Counted from the first letter of the stretch, positions 1-12,192 are shown. The stretch: DNA of 64,000 bases from Arthrobacter woluwensis (GCF_030816155.1 NZ_JAUSXR010000001.1:1798001-1862000); one strand, 5' to 3'. Notes: a model not told the origin generated them from the letters alone. Made by a program: numbers and translations.

Positions 1-1131
1 CGCGACCTGCAGCGCCCTGTCGATCGAGGAGTGCGTGGCGCCCCAGTCCTCGTGGATCTTGAGCCCGATGGCGCCCGCGCGGATCTGCTCCGCGAGAGGT
101 TCGGTGCTGCTGGCGTGCCCCTTGCCGAGCAGGCCGATGTTCATCGGGAACGCCTCGGCGGCCTGGAGCATGCGCGCGATGTGCCAGGCGCCGGGGGTGA
201 CCGTGGTGGCCTTGGTGCCCTCGGCCGGTCCCGTGCCGCCGCCGATCATCGTGGTCACGCCGGAGGCCAGAGCGGTGGGGATCTGGTCCGGGGAGATGAA
301 GTGGATATGGGTGTCGATGCCACCCGCGGTGAGGATCTTGCGCTCCCCCGCGATGATCTCGGTGGAGGACCCGACCACGATGTCCACGCCGTCCTGGATG
401 AGCGGGTTCCCGGCCTTGCCGATCGCCTGGATGTGGCCGTCGCGCAGCGCGACGTCGGCTTTGTAGATCCCGCTGTGATCCACGATGAGCGCGTTGGTGA
501 TGACCGTGTCCGGCACGTCGCCGCCGTCGCGGGTCACCTGGCCGTTCTGGCCCATGCCGTCGCGCAGCACCTTGCCACCCCCGAACACCACTTCCTCGCC
601 GTAGACCGTCAGGTCCCGCTCCACCTCGGCGAACAGCCCGGTGTCGCCGAGCCGGACGCGGTCACCGGTGGTGGGCCCGTAGAGCTGCGCGTACTGCGTG
701 CGCGGGATGGTGAGATTCGGCAAGGCACCCTCTTCACTCGCGACCGACGACGACGCCGCCGCCCCCGCGCCGTCGCTCCCGACCGCGTCATCCAGCGGGC
801 CCTCGGTCAGTCCGCGGAGGCCGTACACCTCGCGCGCTCCGGCGAGCGGGACGAGCCGCACCGTCTTGGTGTCGCCCGGCTCGAAGCGCACCGCCGTGCC
901 AGCCGGGATGTCGAGCCGGAGACCGTGCGCGGCCTGGCGGTCGAAGTCGAGGCCTCGGTTGGTCTCGGCGAAGTGGAAATGGGATCCGACCTGGACCGGC
1001 CGGTCGCCCGTGTTGGTGACCGCGATCTCGGTGACCGGGCGGCCCGGGTTGAGCGTGATGTCGCCGTCCGCTACCAGGGTCTCGCCGGGCGTGAAGGACG
1101 GGGAGGACGGGGTGCTGTTCTCGATGCTCAT
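1..1131 (-). CDS. ureBC: Urease beta-alpha fusion protein (UreB-UreC), 3' end outside window
   Basis: Nickel urease core subunits, urea to ammonia and carbamate in the cytoplasm. Reading leftward from the ATG at 1131, residues 5-110 are a complete UreB domain ([34 protein letters not shown]). Instead of stopping, the frame runs through an Ala/Ser/Gly-rich linker (about residues 110-136) into a UreC domain ([18 protein letters not shown] from about residue 146). I translated every codon across the junction and found no stop. UreC metal ligands H275 and H277 (DTHIH) and the lysine that is carbamylated, K358 (GLKIHEDWG), are present. The C-terminal catalytic part lies beyond base 1. It follows ureA with an 8-base gap. 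Separate ureB and ureC are the norm, and gamma-beta fusions are the better known joined form, so a beta-alpha fusion is unusual. The family is certain and the fusion is seen directly. Confidence 0.93.
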   Translation of the reverse strand, partial: MSIENSTPSSPSFTPGETLVADGDITLNPGRPVTEIAVTNTGDRPVQVGSHFHFAETNRGLDFDRQAAHGLRLDIPAGTAVRFEPGDTKTVRLVPLAGAREVYGLRGLTEGPLDDAVGSDGAGAAASSSVASEEGALPNLTIPRTQYAQLYGPTTGDRVRLGDTGLFAEVERDLTVYGEEVVFGGGKVLRDGMGQNGQVTRDGGDVPDTVITNALIVDHSGIYKADVALRDGHIQAIGKAGNPLIQDGVDIVVGSSTEIIAGERKILTAGGIDTHIHFISPDQIPTALASGVTTMIGGGTGPAEGTKATTVTPGAWHIARMLQAAEAFPMNIGLLGKGHASSTEPLAEQIRAGAIGLKIHEDWGATHSSIDRALQVA

Positions 1132-1139
1132 GGCTCGGC

Positions 1140-1442
<303 letters not shown>

Positions 1443-1604
1443 GGGGAGGCTCCTGCGATCACGAGAGACGGCTCTGGGGCTCCGGCACTCACGGGGTGGG
1501 GGGGAATTTGATCGTACGACCACACGCGGCGGATCTGTTTCATGGGGCAACAGAACCGTGGCGTGTCGCTGTTTGTTACCTACAGGCTCACGGCCGTCGC
1601 TGCC
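1443..1604. promoter_or_regulatory. ureA upstream region
   Basis: A 162-base gap between the NCS1 permease stop and ureA, both read leftward. It must hold the urease promoter unless urease is read through from the permease. A GTAAC half site is visible on the minus strand near 1573-1577, but no convincing full nitrogen-regulator box was found. Confidence 0.4.
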
Positions 1605-3299
1605 TCACCGCGGATCGGCGGGCAGGACGTGCGCGCCGCTGCGGTCCGTCGCGAGAGCGAGCGAGGACACATAGCGGATCTCGCCCTCGGGCCCATCGAC
1701 GGCGGAGCGGATCATGTCCGGGCGTTCGAATTCCAGCCCCGTGACGTGGCACAGCAGCGTCTCCCCGGAAGGGTTGCCGTGCTCATCGAACATCGGCAGA
1801 TCGACGCCGTCGTCGGCACGGCGCAGGTAATACTTGCCCCGGGTCAGGATGGCCATGAGCGGAGTGGCGATGAACGCGACTAGCACGGCGACCACGGGCG
1901 AGAACGGCTGGATCGCGGGACCGAAAGCCCCGAAGAAGACCGCGATGGAGAGGCCCGCCGAGAGGATCATCGAGACGAAGCCCACCGGGTTGATCGCGTA
2001 GAGCATGCCGCGGCGGAACTCCGGGACCTTCGGGGAGATCTTCAGGACGTACTTGTTGATCCCGATGTCCGTGGCGACCGTGACCACCCACGCCATGGCG
2101 CAGTTCGCGTAGAAGCCGAGGATCGCGTTGAGGAAGGAGAACATGTCCGCCTCCATCAGGACCAGGGCGATGCCCACGTTGACCACTACGAACACGAGCC
2201 GGCCCGGGTAGCGGCGGGTGAGCCGCGTGAAGGAGTTGGTCCAGGCCAGCGAGCCGGAGTAGGCGTTGGTCACGTTGATCTTGATCTGCGAGATGACCAC
2301 CAGGACCACCGCGAGCGTCATGGCGAGCCACGGCGGCATCATCTCCCGGTAGACGCCCAGGAACTGGTGCACCGGCTCGTTCGCCGTCGCCGATGCCGCC
2401 GGGTCCAGTCGTGCGACGAGGTACACCGCGATGAACAGGCCGACCGCCTGCTTGATCGCCCCGAACACCACCCAGCCCGGGCCGGCCAGGATCACGGCGC
2501 GCCACCACGAGCGGCTGTTCTCCGGCGTCTTGGGCGGCATGAAGCGCAGGTAGTCGATCTGCTCGGCGATCTGCGCCATGAGCGACAGGCAGACACCGGC
2601 GGCGAGCATGGCCGAGGCGAGGTCCACCCCACCCTGCCCCGAGGTGCCCTGGTAGCTGAGGAAGGCGCCGAGCGAATCCGGATGCGCCGCCACAAGGTAC
2701 ACGAGCGGCACCACCATGAGCAGGAGCCACAGCGGGGTGGTCCAGACCTGCAGCTTCGCCAGGGCGTTCATGCCGAAGATGACGAGCGGGATGATCAGCA
2801 CGGAGGAGATCAGATACCCCAGCCAGCGCGGGATGCCGAGCCCCAGTTCGAGACCCTGCGCCATGATCGAGCCTTCGAGGGCGAAGAAGATGAAGGTGAA
2901 GACGGCGAAGATGACGTTGGTCAGGATGGAGCCGTAGTAGCCGAAGCCTGACCCGCGGGTGATCAGGTCCAGGTCGATGTTGTAACGGGCCGCGTAGTAG
3001 GCCAGCGGGAAGCCCGTCACGAAGATGATCACGGCCGCGATCGCGATCCCGAGCAGCGCGTTGACCGTGCCGTAGGCCATGCCGATGTTGGCGCCGATCG
3101 CGAAGTCGGCAAGGTAGGCGATGCCGCCCAGCGCACTGGTCGCGACGACGCCGACGCCCCACTTCCGGTACGAGCGCGGCGCGAAGCGGAGGGTGTAGTC
3201 CTCCAGGCTCTCGCGGGTCGCCGCCTGGGCGGCGGCGTCCTGCGAAGACGTGTGCTGAGACGGTGTGGTCTCAGGTGTGGTGAGGGTGTCCTGCGTCAA
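1605..3299 (-). CDS. NCS1-family permease (purine/cytosine/allantoin type), urease-linked
   Basis: Twelve-helix cation-coupled permease of the nucleobase-cation-symport-1 family, 564 residues, longer than the usual 420-500. After about 50 hydrophilic residues (DYTLRFAPRSYRKW), the helices run to about residue 500 and include GSGFGYYGSI, ISQIKINVTNAYSGSLAW and FYANCAMAWVVTVATDIGINK. A soluble C-terminal tail of about 65 residues follows. The start is a TTG at 3299 preceded by AGGAGG six bases upstream, which decides it. Position next to urease and the same direction suggest import of a nitrogen compound that yields urea, or of urea itself. The substrate is inference. Two 17-base direct repeats lie upstream. 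Confidence 0.85.
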   Translation of the reverse strand: MTQDTLTTPETTPSQHTSSQDAAAQAATRESLEDYTLRFAPRSYRKWGVGVVATSALGGIAYLADFAIGANIGMAYGTVNALLGIAIAAVIIFVTGFPLAYYAARYNIDLDLITRGSGFGYYGSILTNVIFAVFTFIFFALEGSIMAQGLELGLGIPRWLGYLISSVLIIPLVIFGMNALAKLQVWTTPLWLLLMVVPLVYLVAAHPDSLGAFLSYQGTSGQGGVDLASAMLAAGVCLSLMAQIAEQIDYLRFMPPKTPENSRSWWRAVILAGPGWVVFGAIKQAVGLFIAVYLVARLDPAASATANEPVHQFLGVYREMMPPWLAMTLAVVLVVISQIKINVTNAYSGSLAWTNSFTRLTRRYPGRLVFVVVNVGIALVLMEADMFSFLNAILGFYANCAMAWVVTVATDIGINKYVLKISPKVPEFRRGMLYAINPVGFVSMILSAGLSIAVFFGAFGPAIQPFSPVVAVLVAFIATPLMAILTRGKYYLRRADDGVDLPMFDEHGNPSGETLLCHVTGLEFERPDMIRSAVDGPEGEIRYVSSLALATDRSGAHVLPADPR

Positions 3300-3376
3300 G
3301 AGCTGCCTCCTGGTGGTCGGATGAGGTTCCTGCTCAGCACGCTACGGAGCCACGATGCCCCCGGGATGACGCTGGT

Positions 3377-3435
3377 GTTTCGGCGAGGTATCGACGTGTG
3401 TCGGCGGCGTAAATCCGCGTTTCGGTGATATTTCG
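3377..3435. repeat. Two 17-bp direct repeats upstream of NCS1 permease
   Basis: GTTTCGGCGAGGTATCG at 3377-3393 and GTTTCGGTGATATTTCG at 3419-3435 agree at 13 of 17 positions, with starts 42 bases apart (about four helical turns). They sit 80-140 bases upstream of the permease start. The GTTTC-N6 layout recalls one half of a GlnR-type box, but the second half does not match well. Regulator unknown. Confidence 0.45.
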
Positions 3436-3466
3436 CGGAGGCGGCGGCGAACCCGGCCCGCGCCAC

Positions 3467-3495
3467 TTGCCTGTGAATCAGATCACGTGTATCTT
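3467..3495 (+). promoter_or_regulatory. Promoter of PTS operon with CRP/GlxR-like box
   Basis: A -35 TTGCCT (3467-3472) and -10 TATCTT (3490-3495) are spaced 17 bases apart. Overlapping the spacer is TGTGA-N6-TCACG (3472-3487), nine of ten consensus bases of a CRP/GlxR site (TGTGA-N6-TCACA). A CRP-family protein bound here would sit inside the core promoter, which suggests repression rather than class I or II activation. Confidence 0.6.
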
Positions 3496-3522
3496 CAAGT
3501 TTTGTGGTCCTCTGAGGCCACG

Positions 3523-3600
3523 AAGGATTGTCACCCGGGATGAACCGGGGCAAGACCTAGGAAACACCCCTGCGGGTGGGTCCTAGGTCTTTTGTCGTTT
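3523..3600 (+). promoter_or_regulatory. RAT antiterminator overlapping an intrinsic terminator (LicT/BglG switch)
   Basis: The leader contains AAGGATTGTCAC...GGGGCAAGACC (3523-3557), the two conserved sides of a ribonucleic antiterminator (consensus GGATTGT...GGCAAAACC). Its last bases are shared with a terminator: AGACCTAGG (3553-3561) pairs perfectly with CCTAGGTCT (3582-3590), followed by TTTTGTCGTTT. The two structures cannot form together. A LicT/BglG protein encoded at 7104-7946 is the expected binder, giving transcription of the PTS operon only when beta-glucoside is present. Confidence 0.85.
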
Positions 3601-3642
3601 CCGGGCCAGTGCGGGCACGGAACACAGGAAGAAAGGACCACC

Positions 3643-6985
<3,343 letters not shown>

Positions 6986-7001
6986 CCTCTTCCGCATCCC
7001 T

Positions 7002-7037
7002 GCCGTGTGGCGGGACCGCCCGGTCCCGCCACACGGC
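7002..7037 (+). terminator. Perfect 16-bp hairpin between bglA and licT
   Basis: GCCGTGTGGCGGGACC (7002-7017) pairs without mismatch with GGTCCCGCCACACGGC (7022-7037) around a four-base loop. No T-run follows, so it is not a classical intrinsic terminator. It may attenuate read-through into the antiterminator gene or protect the 3' end of the bglF-bglA message. Confidence 0.6.
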
Positions 7038-7103
7038 CGTAACCTCTCCCCAGGAGCTCCTCCGGGGATTCCGCCCGATTCCGACAGACAGGCAGCACCC
7101 ATC

Positions 7104-7946
7104 GTGGAGATCCTCCGCGTTTTCAACAACAACGTCGTCCTGGCCCGCAATGACGCGGGGCAGGAGACCATCCTGACCGGCCGGGGCCTCGGGTTCCAGG
7201 CCAAACCGGGTCAGCAGGTGGACCCGGCCAAGGTGATCCGGGTCTTCGTGCCGGAGAACGGCCGCGATCCGGACAACTTCGGGGCGGTGGTGGCCGCGAT
7301 CCCGCCCGAGCATCTGCTGCTGGCCGATCAGGCGCTCAAGGCCGTGTCCGCCGAGTTCAGCGACGCCGTGGGATCGACGCTCCTGGTGGCCCTGGCCGAT
7401 CACCTGAGCTTCGCCATCAAGCGCGTCCGGCAGGGCATCCGGCTCGAGTATCCGCTGCGCTCCGAGGTTCTGCACCTCTACCCTCACGAGTTCCGGATGG
7501 CCCGCCGGATCGTGGAGCACGTCAACGCCACCCTGGAGGTTCGCCTCCCGGAGGAGGAGTCCGCGGCGGTGGCCCTGCACCTGGTCAACGCGGGATTCTC
7601 CACGGGAAATCTGGCGTACACCTACCGCATGACGGGCGTGCTGACCCAGCTGTTCGAGGTCATGGAGACCGCCTACGGGCGACCCTTCGACCGCGACTCG
7701 GTGAACGCGGCCCGCTTCATCACCCACCTGCGGTACTTCTTCGTGCGGGCCCACTCCGGGCGACAGCTCAACGAAGGCAACGACAAGCTGTTCACCGCGA
7801 TCCGGGAGGCCTACCCGGCGGATTACGCCACCGCCGTGAAGCTCCAGTCCGTGCTGGAGCTCCGGCTGGATCAGGAGCTCACCGACGACGAAGTCGCCTA
7901 CCTCACCCTGCACCTGGCCCGTATGGCGGACGACTCCCGGGGCTGA
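7104..7946 (+). CDS. licT: BglG/LicT-family transcription antiterminator
   Basis: RNA-binding antiterminator, 280 residues. CAT RNA-binding domain at 1-55 (ILRVFNNNVVLARN), then two PTS-regulation domains with the phospho-histidines at the expected places: PRD1 H100 (LADHLSF) and H159, PRD2 H208 (FITHLRYFF) and H270 (LTLHLA). These domains are controlled by phosphorylation from HPr and from the cognate EII. The GTG at 7104 gives the canonical N-terminus; upstream residues are unrelated. Target: the RAT at 3523-3557. Placing the regulator last in its own operon gives positive feedback. Confidence 0.92.
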   Translation: MEILRVFNNNVVLARNDAGQETILTGRGLGFQAKPGQQVDPAKVIRVFVPENGRDPDNFGAVVAAIPPEHLLLADQALKAVSAEFSDAVGSTLLVALADHLSFAIKRVRQGIRLEYPLRSEVLHLYPHEFRMARRIVEHVNATLEVRLPEEESAAVALHLVNAGFSTGNLAYTYRMTGVLTQLFEVMETAYGRPFDRDSVNAARFITHLRYFFVRAHSGRQLNEGNDKLFTAIREAYPADYATAVKLQSVLELRLDQELTDDEVAYLTLHLARMADDSRG

Positions 7947-7980
7947 GCGGGACTGGCTGGTCAGGTTTGCCGGCCGGGCG

Positions 7981-8847
7981 TCAGCCCAGCAGGCCGAGTT
8001 CCGCCAGCGCGCGGGCCACACCATGCTCCGCGGGACCGGCCGTCATGCGGTCCGACACCGCAACCAGGTCCGGCGCCGCACCCTCGACGGCGATCCCGAT
8101 CCCCGCGTACTCCAGCATCTCCAGGTCGTTCGCGCTGTCACCGATCGCGATGATGTCCTCCCGGGCCAGTCCCAGATGGTCCTGGACCACCTGGATGCCC
8201 ACCGCCTTGTGAGTTCCCGCGACGAAGATCTCGCCGGCCGTGTCGCCGAGCGCCGACAGCGAGCTGGGCACGAGCCCCACCTCGGGGCCGAGTTCGGCGA
8301 TCACCTGGGTCAGCGGGGTGTCCGAGGCGAAGCAGGAGACCTTCGCGAAGGAGGTGCCGCGCAGGTCGTCGGCGTACTGCATGGGACCGAGGATGTCTGC
8401 CGCCGGATCCACGGTGGCACTGTGCCGTCCCGGGCTCGTCTCCCGCCCGGCGAAGATGGGGGCCAGCACCTCGCGGAGCCGCTGATCCACCCCGTGGCGG
8501 CCGTGCAGGGCGTGCGGAGCTTCCAGAATGTAGGCGGCGTGGTGGGCGTCGAGAGCCTCGATCACACGATCCGCCAGACCCTGCTCGAAGCGGGTGTCCC
8601 GCAGGGTCTCGCCGCCCACATCCACGCGGGCGCCGGCGCCCGAGACGACTCCGTCGAAGCCGGGATCCAGGATGCGGTCCGCGATCATCGCGAGGGGCCG
8701 CCCGGTGCACAGGAACACCTTGTGCCCGACGCTCCGCGCCAGCTGAACCGCCTCGACATGCGCGTCCGGGACCAGGCCGTGATCCGCGTAGGTGCCGTCG
8801 ATGTCCAGGAAGACGGCACGGGGACGGAAAGGCTGCTGGCTGGTCAC
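7981..8847 (-). CDS. Cof-type HAD hydrolase
   Basis: Haloacid-dehalogenase superfamily phosphatase, 288 residues, Cof/type IIB architecture. Motif I LDIDGT with nucleophile D15 and acid D17, motif II LCTGRP, then a cap (about 90-190), then motif III/IV with lysine THKAVGIQVV and IGDSANDLEML. Likely dephosphorylates sugar phosphates or a cofactor such as PLP or FMN; substrate not predictable. The start is a GTG at 8847 with GAGGAG seven bases upstream; longer in-frame starts lack a ribosome site. It converges on licT. Confidence 0.85.
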   Translation of the reverse strand: MTSQQPFRPRAVFLDIDGTYADHGLVPDAHVEAVQLARSVGHKVFLCTGRPLAMIADRILDPGFDGVVSGAGARVDVGGETLRDTRFEQGLADRVIEALDAHHAAYILEAPHALHGRHGVDQRLREVLAPIFAGRETSPGRHSATVDPAADILGPMQYADDLRGTSFAKVSCFASDTPLTQVIAELGPEVGLVPSSLSALGDTAGEIFVAGTHKAVGIQVVQDHLGLAREDIIAIGDSANDLEMLEYAGIGIAVEGAAPDLVAVSDRMTAGPAEHGVARALAELGLLG

Positions 8848-8932
8848 GCGGGAACTCCTCGGGTTGATGTCGGCCCTTCCGATCCTATCGGCTGACCACT
8901 CCCCTCCGCGGGTCGGCGACCACCCTGTGGAC

Positions 8933-8994
8933 ACGACGACGGCGGCCTCCCGCCGGGCCCGCGCCGGCACCCGGGGCGGCGGCGCCGTCGTCGT
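8933..8994 (-). terminator. GC-rich inverted repeat after the phosphatase-like gene
   Basis: ACGACGACGGCG (8933-8944) pairs with CGCCGTCGTCGT (8983-8994), 12 bp around a 38-base GC-rich loop. It lies just past the stop of the leftward gene at 9026-9880. No T-run is seen. Confidence 0.45.
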
Positions 8995-9025
8995 CCGTCA
9001 CGCGGCGACGGCGCCTCCGCGGGGC

Positions 9026-9880
9026 TCAGCCGAGCGGGCTCCCCACGAGTCCCCAGGACGGTTCGGGTTCGACCCCGAGCAGGGACAGGATGTGCGGGTG
9101 GACGTCCGCATGGTCCACATCAGTGCGCTGCCCGGGTCCGCCGATGCCGGGGCCGGCGGCGCACATCCAGGCCGTGCGTTCCTCGTCGCTGTCGCCGCCG
9201 TGGTGCCCGGCGTCGCGATGGCCGTGGTCGGTCAGGACGATCACGGTCCAGTCTTCTTCGCCCCGAGTGGGACGCTGTTCGATCGCTGCGAGCATGACCC
9301 CGATCTGCTCGTCGCAGCGTTCGATCGCCTCCTGGTAGCGCGGGGTGACGCCCTCGTGGTGCCCGACCATGTCGACCTGGAGAAGATACGCGAACGTGAC
9401 CGTCGGCGCGTCGTGGAGCAGCATGCGCGCCACCCGGGACGTGACCGCCTCGTCCATGACCTCGATGACGTCCAGCTCCCCCTCCTCGGAGTCGACCGGC
9501 AGGCCGGGCCGGTAGCCGCCCGGCGCGAAGACCGGACCCCCGGCAGACTCCGTCACGAGGGGTCCCCAGGCGGCCGCGGCGAACGTGGTGGCCCCGGGCA
9601 GGTGCTCCCGCACGCGGCTGAGGAAGTCCGGGTACTCCTCCAGCCGATGGCCCGCGAGCTGGTTGTCCCGGATGCCGTGGAGGTCCGAGTAGACGCCGCT
9701 CGCGACCGTGGACCAGACCGGCCCGGAGATGGTCGGGTTGCGCTCGTCGACGCGCACCGGCACGAGGAATCCCTGCCCTGCCAGCGCGTCGAGATGCGGG
9801 GTGTGGGCCTTCAGGAGGCTGTCGTGACGGCAGCCGTCCACGCCGATCACCAGGATGTGCTGCTTCTTCGCTGCGGGCAT
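9026..9880 (-). CDS. Alkaline-phosphatase-superfamily hydrolase (nucleotide pyrophosphatase/phosphodiesterase type)
   Basis: Metal-dependent phosphodiesterase/phosphatase fold, 284 residues. Metal and nucleophile motifs: VIGVDGCRHDSL (first Asp), NPTISGPVWSTVASG (Ser/Thr nucleophile region), QVDMVGHHEG and LTDHGHRDAGHHGG (His/Asp ligands near the C-terminus). No signal peptide, so probably cytoplasmic, unlike many relatives. The ATG at 9880 follows GAAAGGCGG; upstream codons are low-complexity Pro/Ala/Arg. It is downstream of the beta-helix gene but separated by a strong hairpin. Substrate unknown. Confidence 0.75.
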   Translation of the reverse strand: MPAAKKQHILVIGVDGCRHDSLLKAHTPHLDALAGQGFLVPVRVDERNPTISGPVWSTVASGVYSDLHGIRDNQLAGHRLEEYPDFLSRVREHLPGATTFAAAAWGPLVTESAGGPVFAPGGYRPGLPVDSEEGELDVIEVMDEAVTSRVARMLLHDAPTVTFAYLLQVDMVGHHEGVTPRYQEAIERCDEQIGVMLAAIEQRPTRGEEDWTVIVLTDHGHRDAGHHGGDSDEERTAWMCAAGPGIGGPGQRTDVDHADVHPHILSLLGVEPEPSWGLVGSPLG

Positions 9881-9965
9881 GCCGTCTGCCGCCTTTCGAT
9901 GTGCTGGTGGTGACGCCGGGGCTGGCCCCGGCGCGGGGCGTGACGGAGCCACGCCCACTCTCGCA

Positions 9966-10004
9966 GGCCGGGCGCCGGACCTCAAGGAGGCCCGGCGCCC
10001 GGCC
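9966..10004 (-). terminator. Strong hairpin after beta-helix gene
   Basis: GGCCGGGCGCCGG (9966-9978) pairs perfectly with CCGGCGCCCGGCC (9992-10004), with a further CCTC/GAGG helix in the loop. It lies 36 bases past the stop of the leftward gene at 10040-12085 and probably ends that transcript, although no T-run follows. Confidence 0.55.
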
Positions 10005-10039
10005 GGCTCGTTGGTGAGACCCAGTGCGGTCAGACCCGG

Positions 10040-12085
10040 TCAGCGCGTCGAGATCTCGCTGACCGCCAGATTGCCCCAGGTCAGATTGGCCGCCTTGACG
10101 ACCAGCCGGATCTTGCCCGTCGTCACGGCGGACGGCAGCTGGACCGTCTTGCGTTCGACGGCCGCGGAGTTCCCGGTCCAGCTCAGCTGAGCGTTGGAGA
10201 GCTGCGTGACCCAGGCGGCGCCGTCCCAGCTCTGCACGTCGACGGTCTTGATGCCCTGACCCGTGCCGAAGATGGTCGCCAGCTCCACGGCCTTCACGCT
10301 CCGGGGATTCGCGAACTCCAGGGTGATGTTCCCGGGGAACTGGACCCCACTGGACGGACTCGCCCAGGGGGTCAGATCGCTGCCGTCGGCGATGGCGGCC
10401 GGCACGGTGGACTGACCGTTGCCGAAGCTCGTCGTCACCGTCGGCGCCGCCTCGTTCAGGCCCGCGCCCGCGGTCGACTGCACCGCGCCGAGGTCCGCCA
10501 TGCCCGAGGGCAGCAGCGTGCCGCGGACGTCCCGGCCGCCGTCGAACGGGATGTCCAGTCCCTGCGCGGTGACGGGCGATCCCGCGGTCGGGGCGTACCC
10601 GGCGAGGTCGTTGATCGAGGTGGCCGCACCGGGCGCGCTCAGACCCGCCGTTCCGCTGAGGGCGGCGCGTTCACGGGCCGGGATGGGTCCGCTCTGGTAG
10701 AAGTTCCGGTCGTAGGTCACCGCGGCGGAGTCGCGGTAGGCGAGGCCCGCGCCGTTGTAGATGATGTTGTTGCGGAAGCTGACGTTGGAGACTGAGGTGT
10801 TCCAGACCTTGACCATGCTGAATTCGGCGCGGTCCGGGTTGTTGGCGATGAACGGCGTCAACGGGGTCCAGATGGTGTTGTTGTAGATGTCGATGTTCTT
10901 CGCGTTCGTGGACAGCGCGAAGATCTGATTGCCGTCGCCCTGGCTCACGTTGTAGCGGATGGTCGCCTCCGCGGGACCTGTGCCGGTGGAGACGGCGATG
11001 AAGAAGCCGCCCTCGTTGTCGTGGCTGTAGTTGTACTGCACCAGGCTGCGGTGCACGGAGGCGTCGGCGTCGAAGCCGTTGCCATCGCTCGCCAGTCCCC
11101 AGTACTTGGTGCCGGACACCTCGTTGTATTCGACCACCGTGTCATCCGCGCCGGCCCACCAGATGCCGACGTTGCCGTGGTTCTGGGCGGTCTTGTCCAC
11201 CCGGTTGTGGTCGATCCGGGCGCCCTGGGCCTGCATCACCGTGATGCCGCCGGCGGAGATGTCATGGACGGTGTTTCCCGTGACGACCGTGCCCGTGCTC
11301 GGCGTCCAGGTGCGGTAGCCGCCTGCGGGAACCGGCATGAAGTCCCACAGGTCGTTCCAGCCTTCGCGCTGCATCCAGGAGGACCACGTCACAATGCCGT
11401 AGGAGCGCGAGTCGGCCACCTCGTTGCCTTCGATCCGGAGGCCCCGGTAGAAGGTGGGGGTCGTGGAGCCGAGGGCGGACACGATGATCCCGCCCACCGA
11501 CGGATTCGAGGAGTCGTTGCCGCTCGTGGCGCCCTGGATGCCGTGAACGTAGCTGTTCCGGACCGTCACCCCGTCCACCGCTCCGTAGTCGCGCGCCGTG
11601 ACCTGGATGCCGATCCGCGGGATAGCGCCCCCGCTCGTATTGGTCACCTCCAGCCCGTCGATGGTGATGTCGTGCTCGTTCTCCACCTTCACGGCGGCGT
11701 CCACGGCGCCCGCGCCGTCGATCCGCGGCTTGGCCCCGGTTCCATAGACGCCGACGACGATCGGCAGGCCCGGCGCGCCGGAGCCGTGCGTGGCGAGCTG
11801 GCCGGTCCACTGCCCGCCGGCCTTGAACAGGACCCGGTCCCCCGGTCCGAACGTCTGGGCCGAGACCTTGGACAGGCTCTTCCACGCGGTTCCCGGGGAC
11901 CGGCCGTCCGCCGTGTCGCTGCCCGCCGGGTCGACGTAGTAACTGGTGGCGGTCTGCACTGCCGCCTGGATCCCGGTCGGTGCAGTGACCTCTCCCGGCA
12001 AGGCCACGGCGGGAGCCAGGCCTGTCGCCAGGAGGACACCGCTGCTGGCAAGGATGGCACCGATGGTGCTGGTCCGTCGCTTCAT
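10040..12085 (-). CDS. Secreted right-handed beta-helix protein with C-terminal carbohydrate-binding-like domain
   Basis: Exported protein of 681 residues. Sec signal at 1-35 (KRRTSTIGAILASSGVLLA...APAVALP), then a parallel beta-helix region (about 50-500) with repeated turns such as ITIDGLEVTNTSGG, VTGNTVHDISAGGI and VEYNEVSGTKYWGL. The opening SYYVDPAGSDTADGRSPGTAWKSL is typical of polysaccharide-lyase-like beta-helix proteins. The last 130 residues look like a discoidin/F5-8-type jelly roll (ITLEFANPRSVKAVELATIFG). Probably degrades or binds a plant or microbial polysaccharide. ATG at 12085 chosen because GAGGAG sits just upstream. An operator-like element at 12105-12125, matching the one before the divergent ABC operon, suggests shared control. 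Confidence 0.8.
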   Translation of the reverse strand: MKRRTSTIGAILASSGVLLATGLAPAVALPGEVTAPTGIQAAVQTATSYYVDPAGSDTADGRSPGTAWKSLSKVSAQTFGPGDRVLFKAGGQWTGQLATHGSGAPGLPIVVGVYGTGAKPRIDGAGAVDAAVKVENEHDITIDGLEVTNTSGGAIPRIGIQVTARDYGAVDGVTVRNSYVHGIQGATSGNDSSNPSVGGIIVSALGSTTPTFYRGLRIEGNEVADSRSYGIVTWSSWMQREGWNDLWDFMPVPAGGYRTWTPSTGTVVTGNTVHDISAGGITVMQAQGARIDHNRVDKTAQNHGNVGIWWAGADDTVVEYNEVSGTKYWGLASDGNGFDADASVHRSLVQYNYSHDNEGGFFIAVSTGTGPAEATIRYNVSQGDGNQIFALSTNAKNIDIYNNTIWTPLTPFIANNPDRAEFSMVKVWNTSVSNVSFRNNIIYNGAGLAYRDSAAVTYDRNFYQSGPIPARERAALSGTAGLSAPGAATSINDLAGYAPTAGSPVTAQGLDIPFDGGRDVRGTLLPSGMADLGAVQSTAGAGLNEAAPTVTTSFGNGQSTVPAAIADGSDLTPWASPSSGVQFPGNITLEFANPRSVKAVELATIFGTGQGIKTVDVQSWDGAAWVTQLSNAQLSWTGNSAAVERKTVQLPSAVTTGKIRLVVKAANLTWGNLAVSEISTR

Positions 12086-12104
12086 GGCACTCCTCATCGA
12101 GTTC

Positions 12105-12125
12105 AATAATGAAAGGAGTTTTAAT
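12105..12125. promoter_or_regulatory. Putative ROK operator, copy 1
   Basis: A 21-base AT-rich element in a GC-rich genome, agreeing at 15 of 21 positions with the element at 13401-13421, including the arm TTTTAAT and the core GAAA. It lies 20 bases upstream of the beta-helix gene start. The ROK protein encoded between the two copies is the likely binder. Confidence 0.55.
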
Positions 12126-12192
12126 TAAGTACAGGCGGTCCGGACCCGCGTCAAGGATTTTGTCCAGTCCCTCCCAACCGGCCGGGCGGCGG

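Noticed and set aside
1540..1580. GlnR box upstream of ureA
   Set aside because: One GTAAC half site, but the spaced partners (GAAAC at 11-base steps) do not line up.
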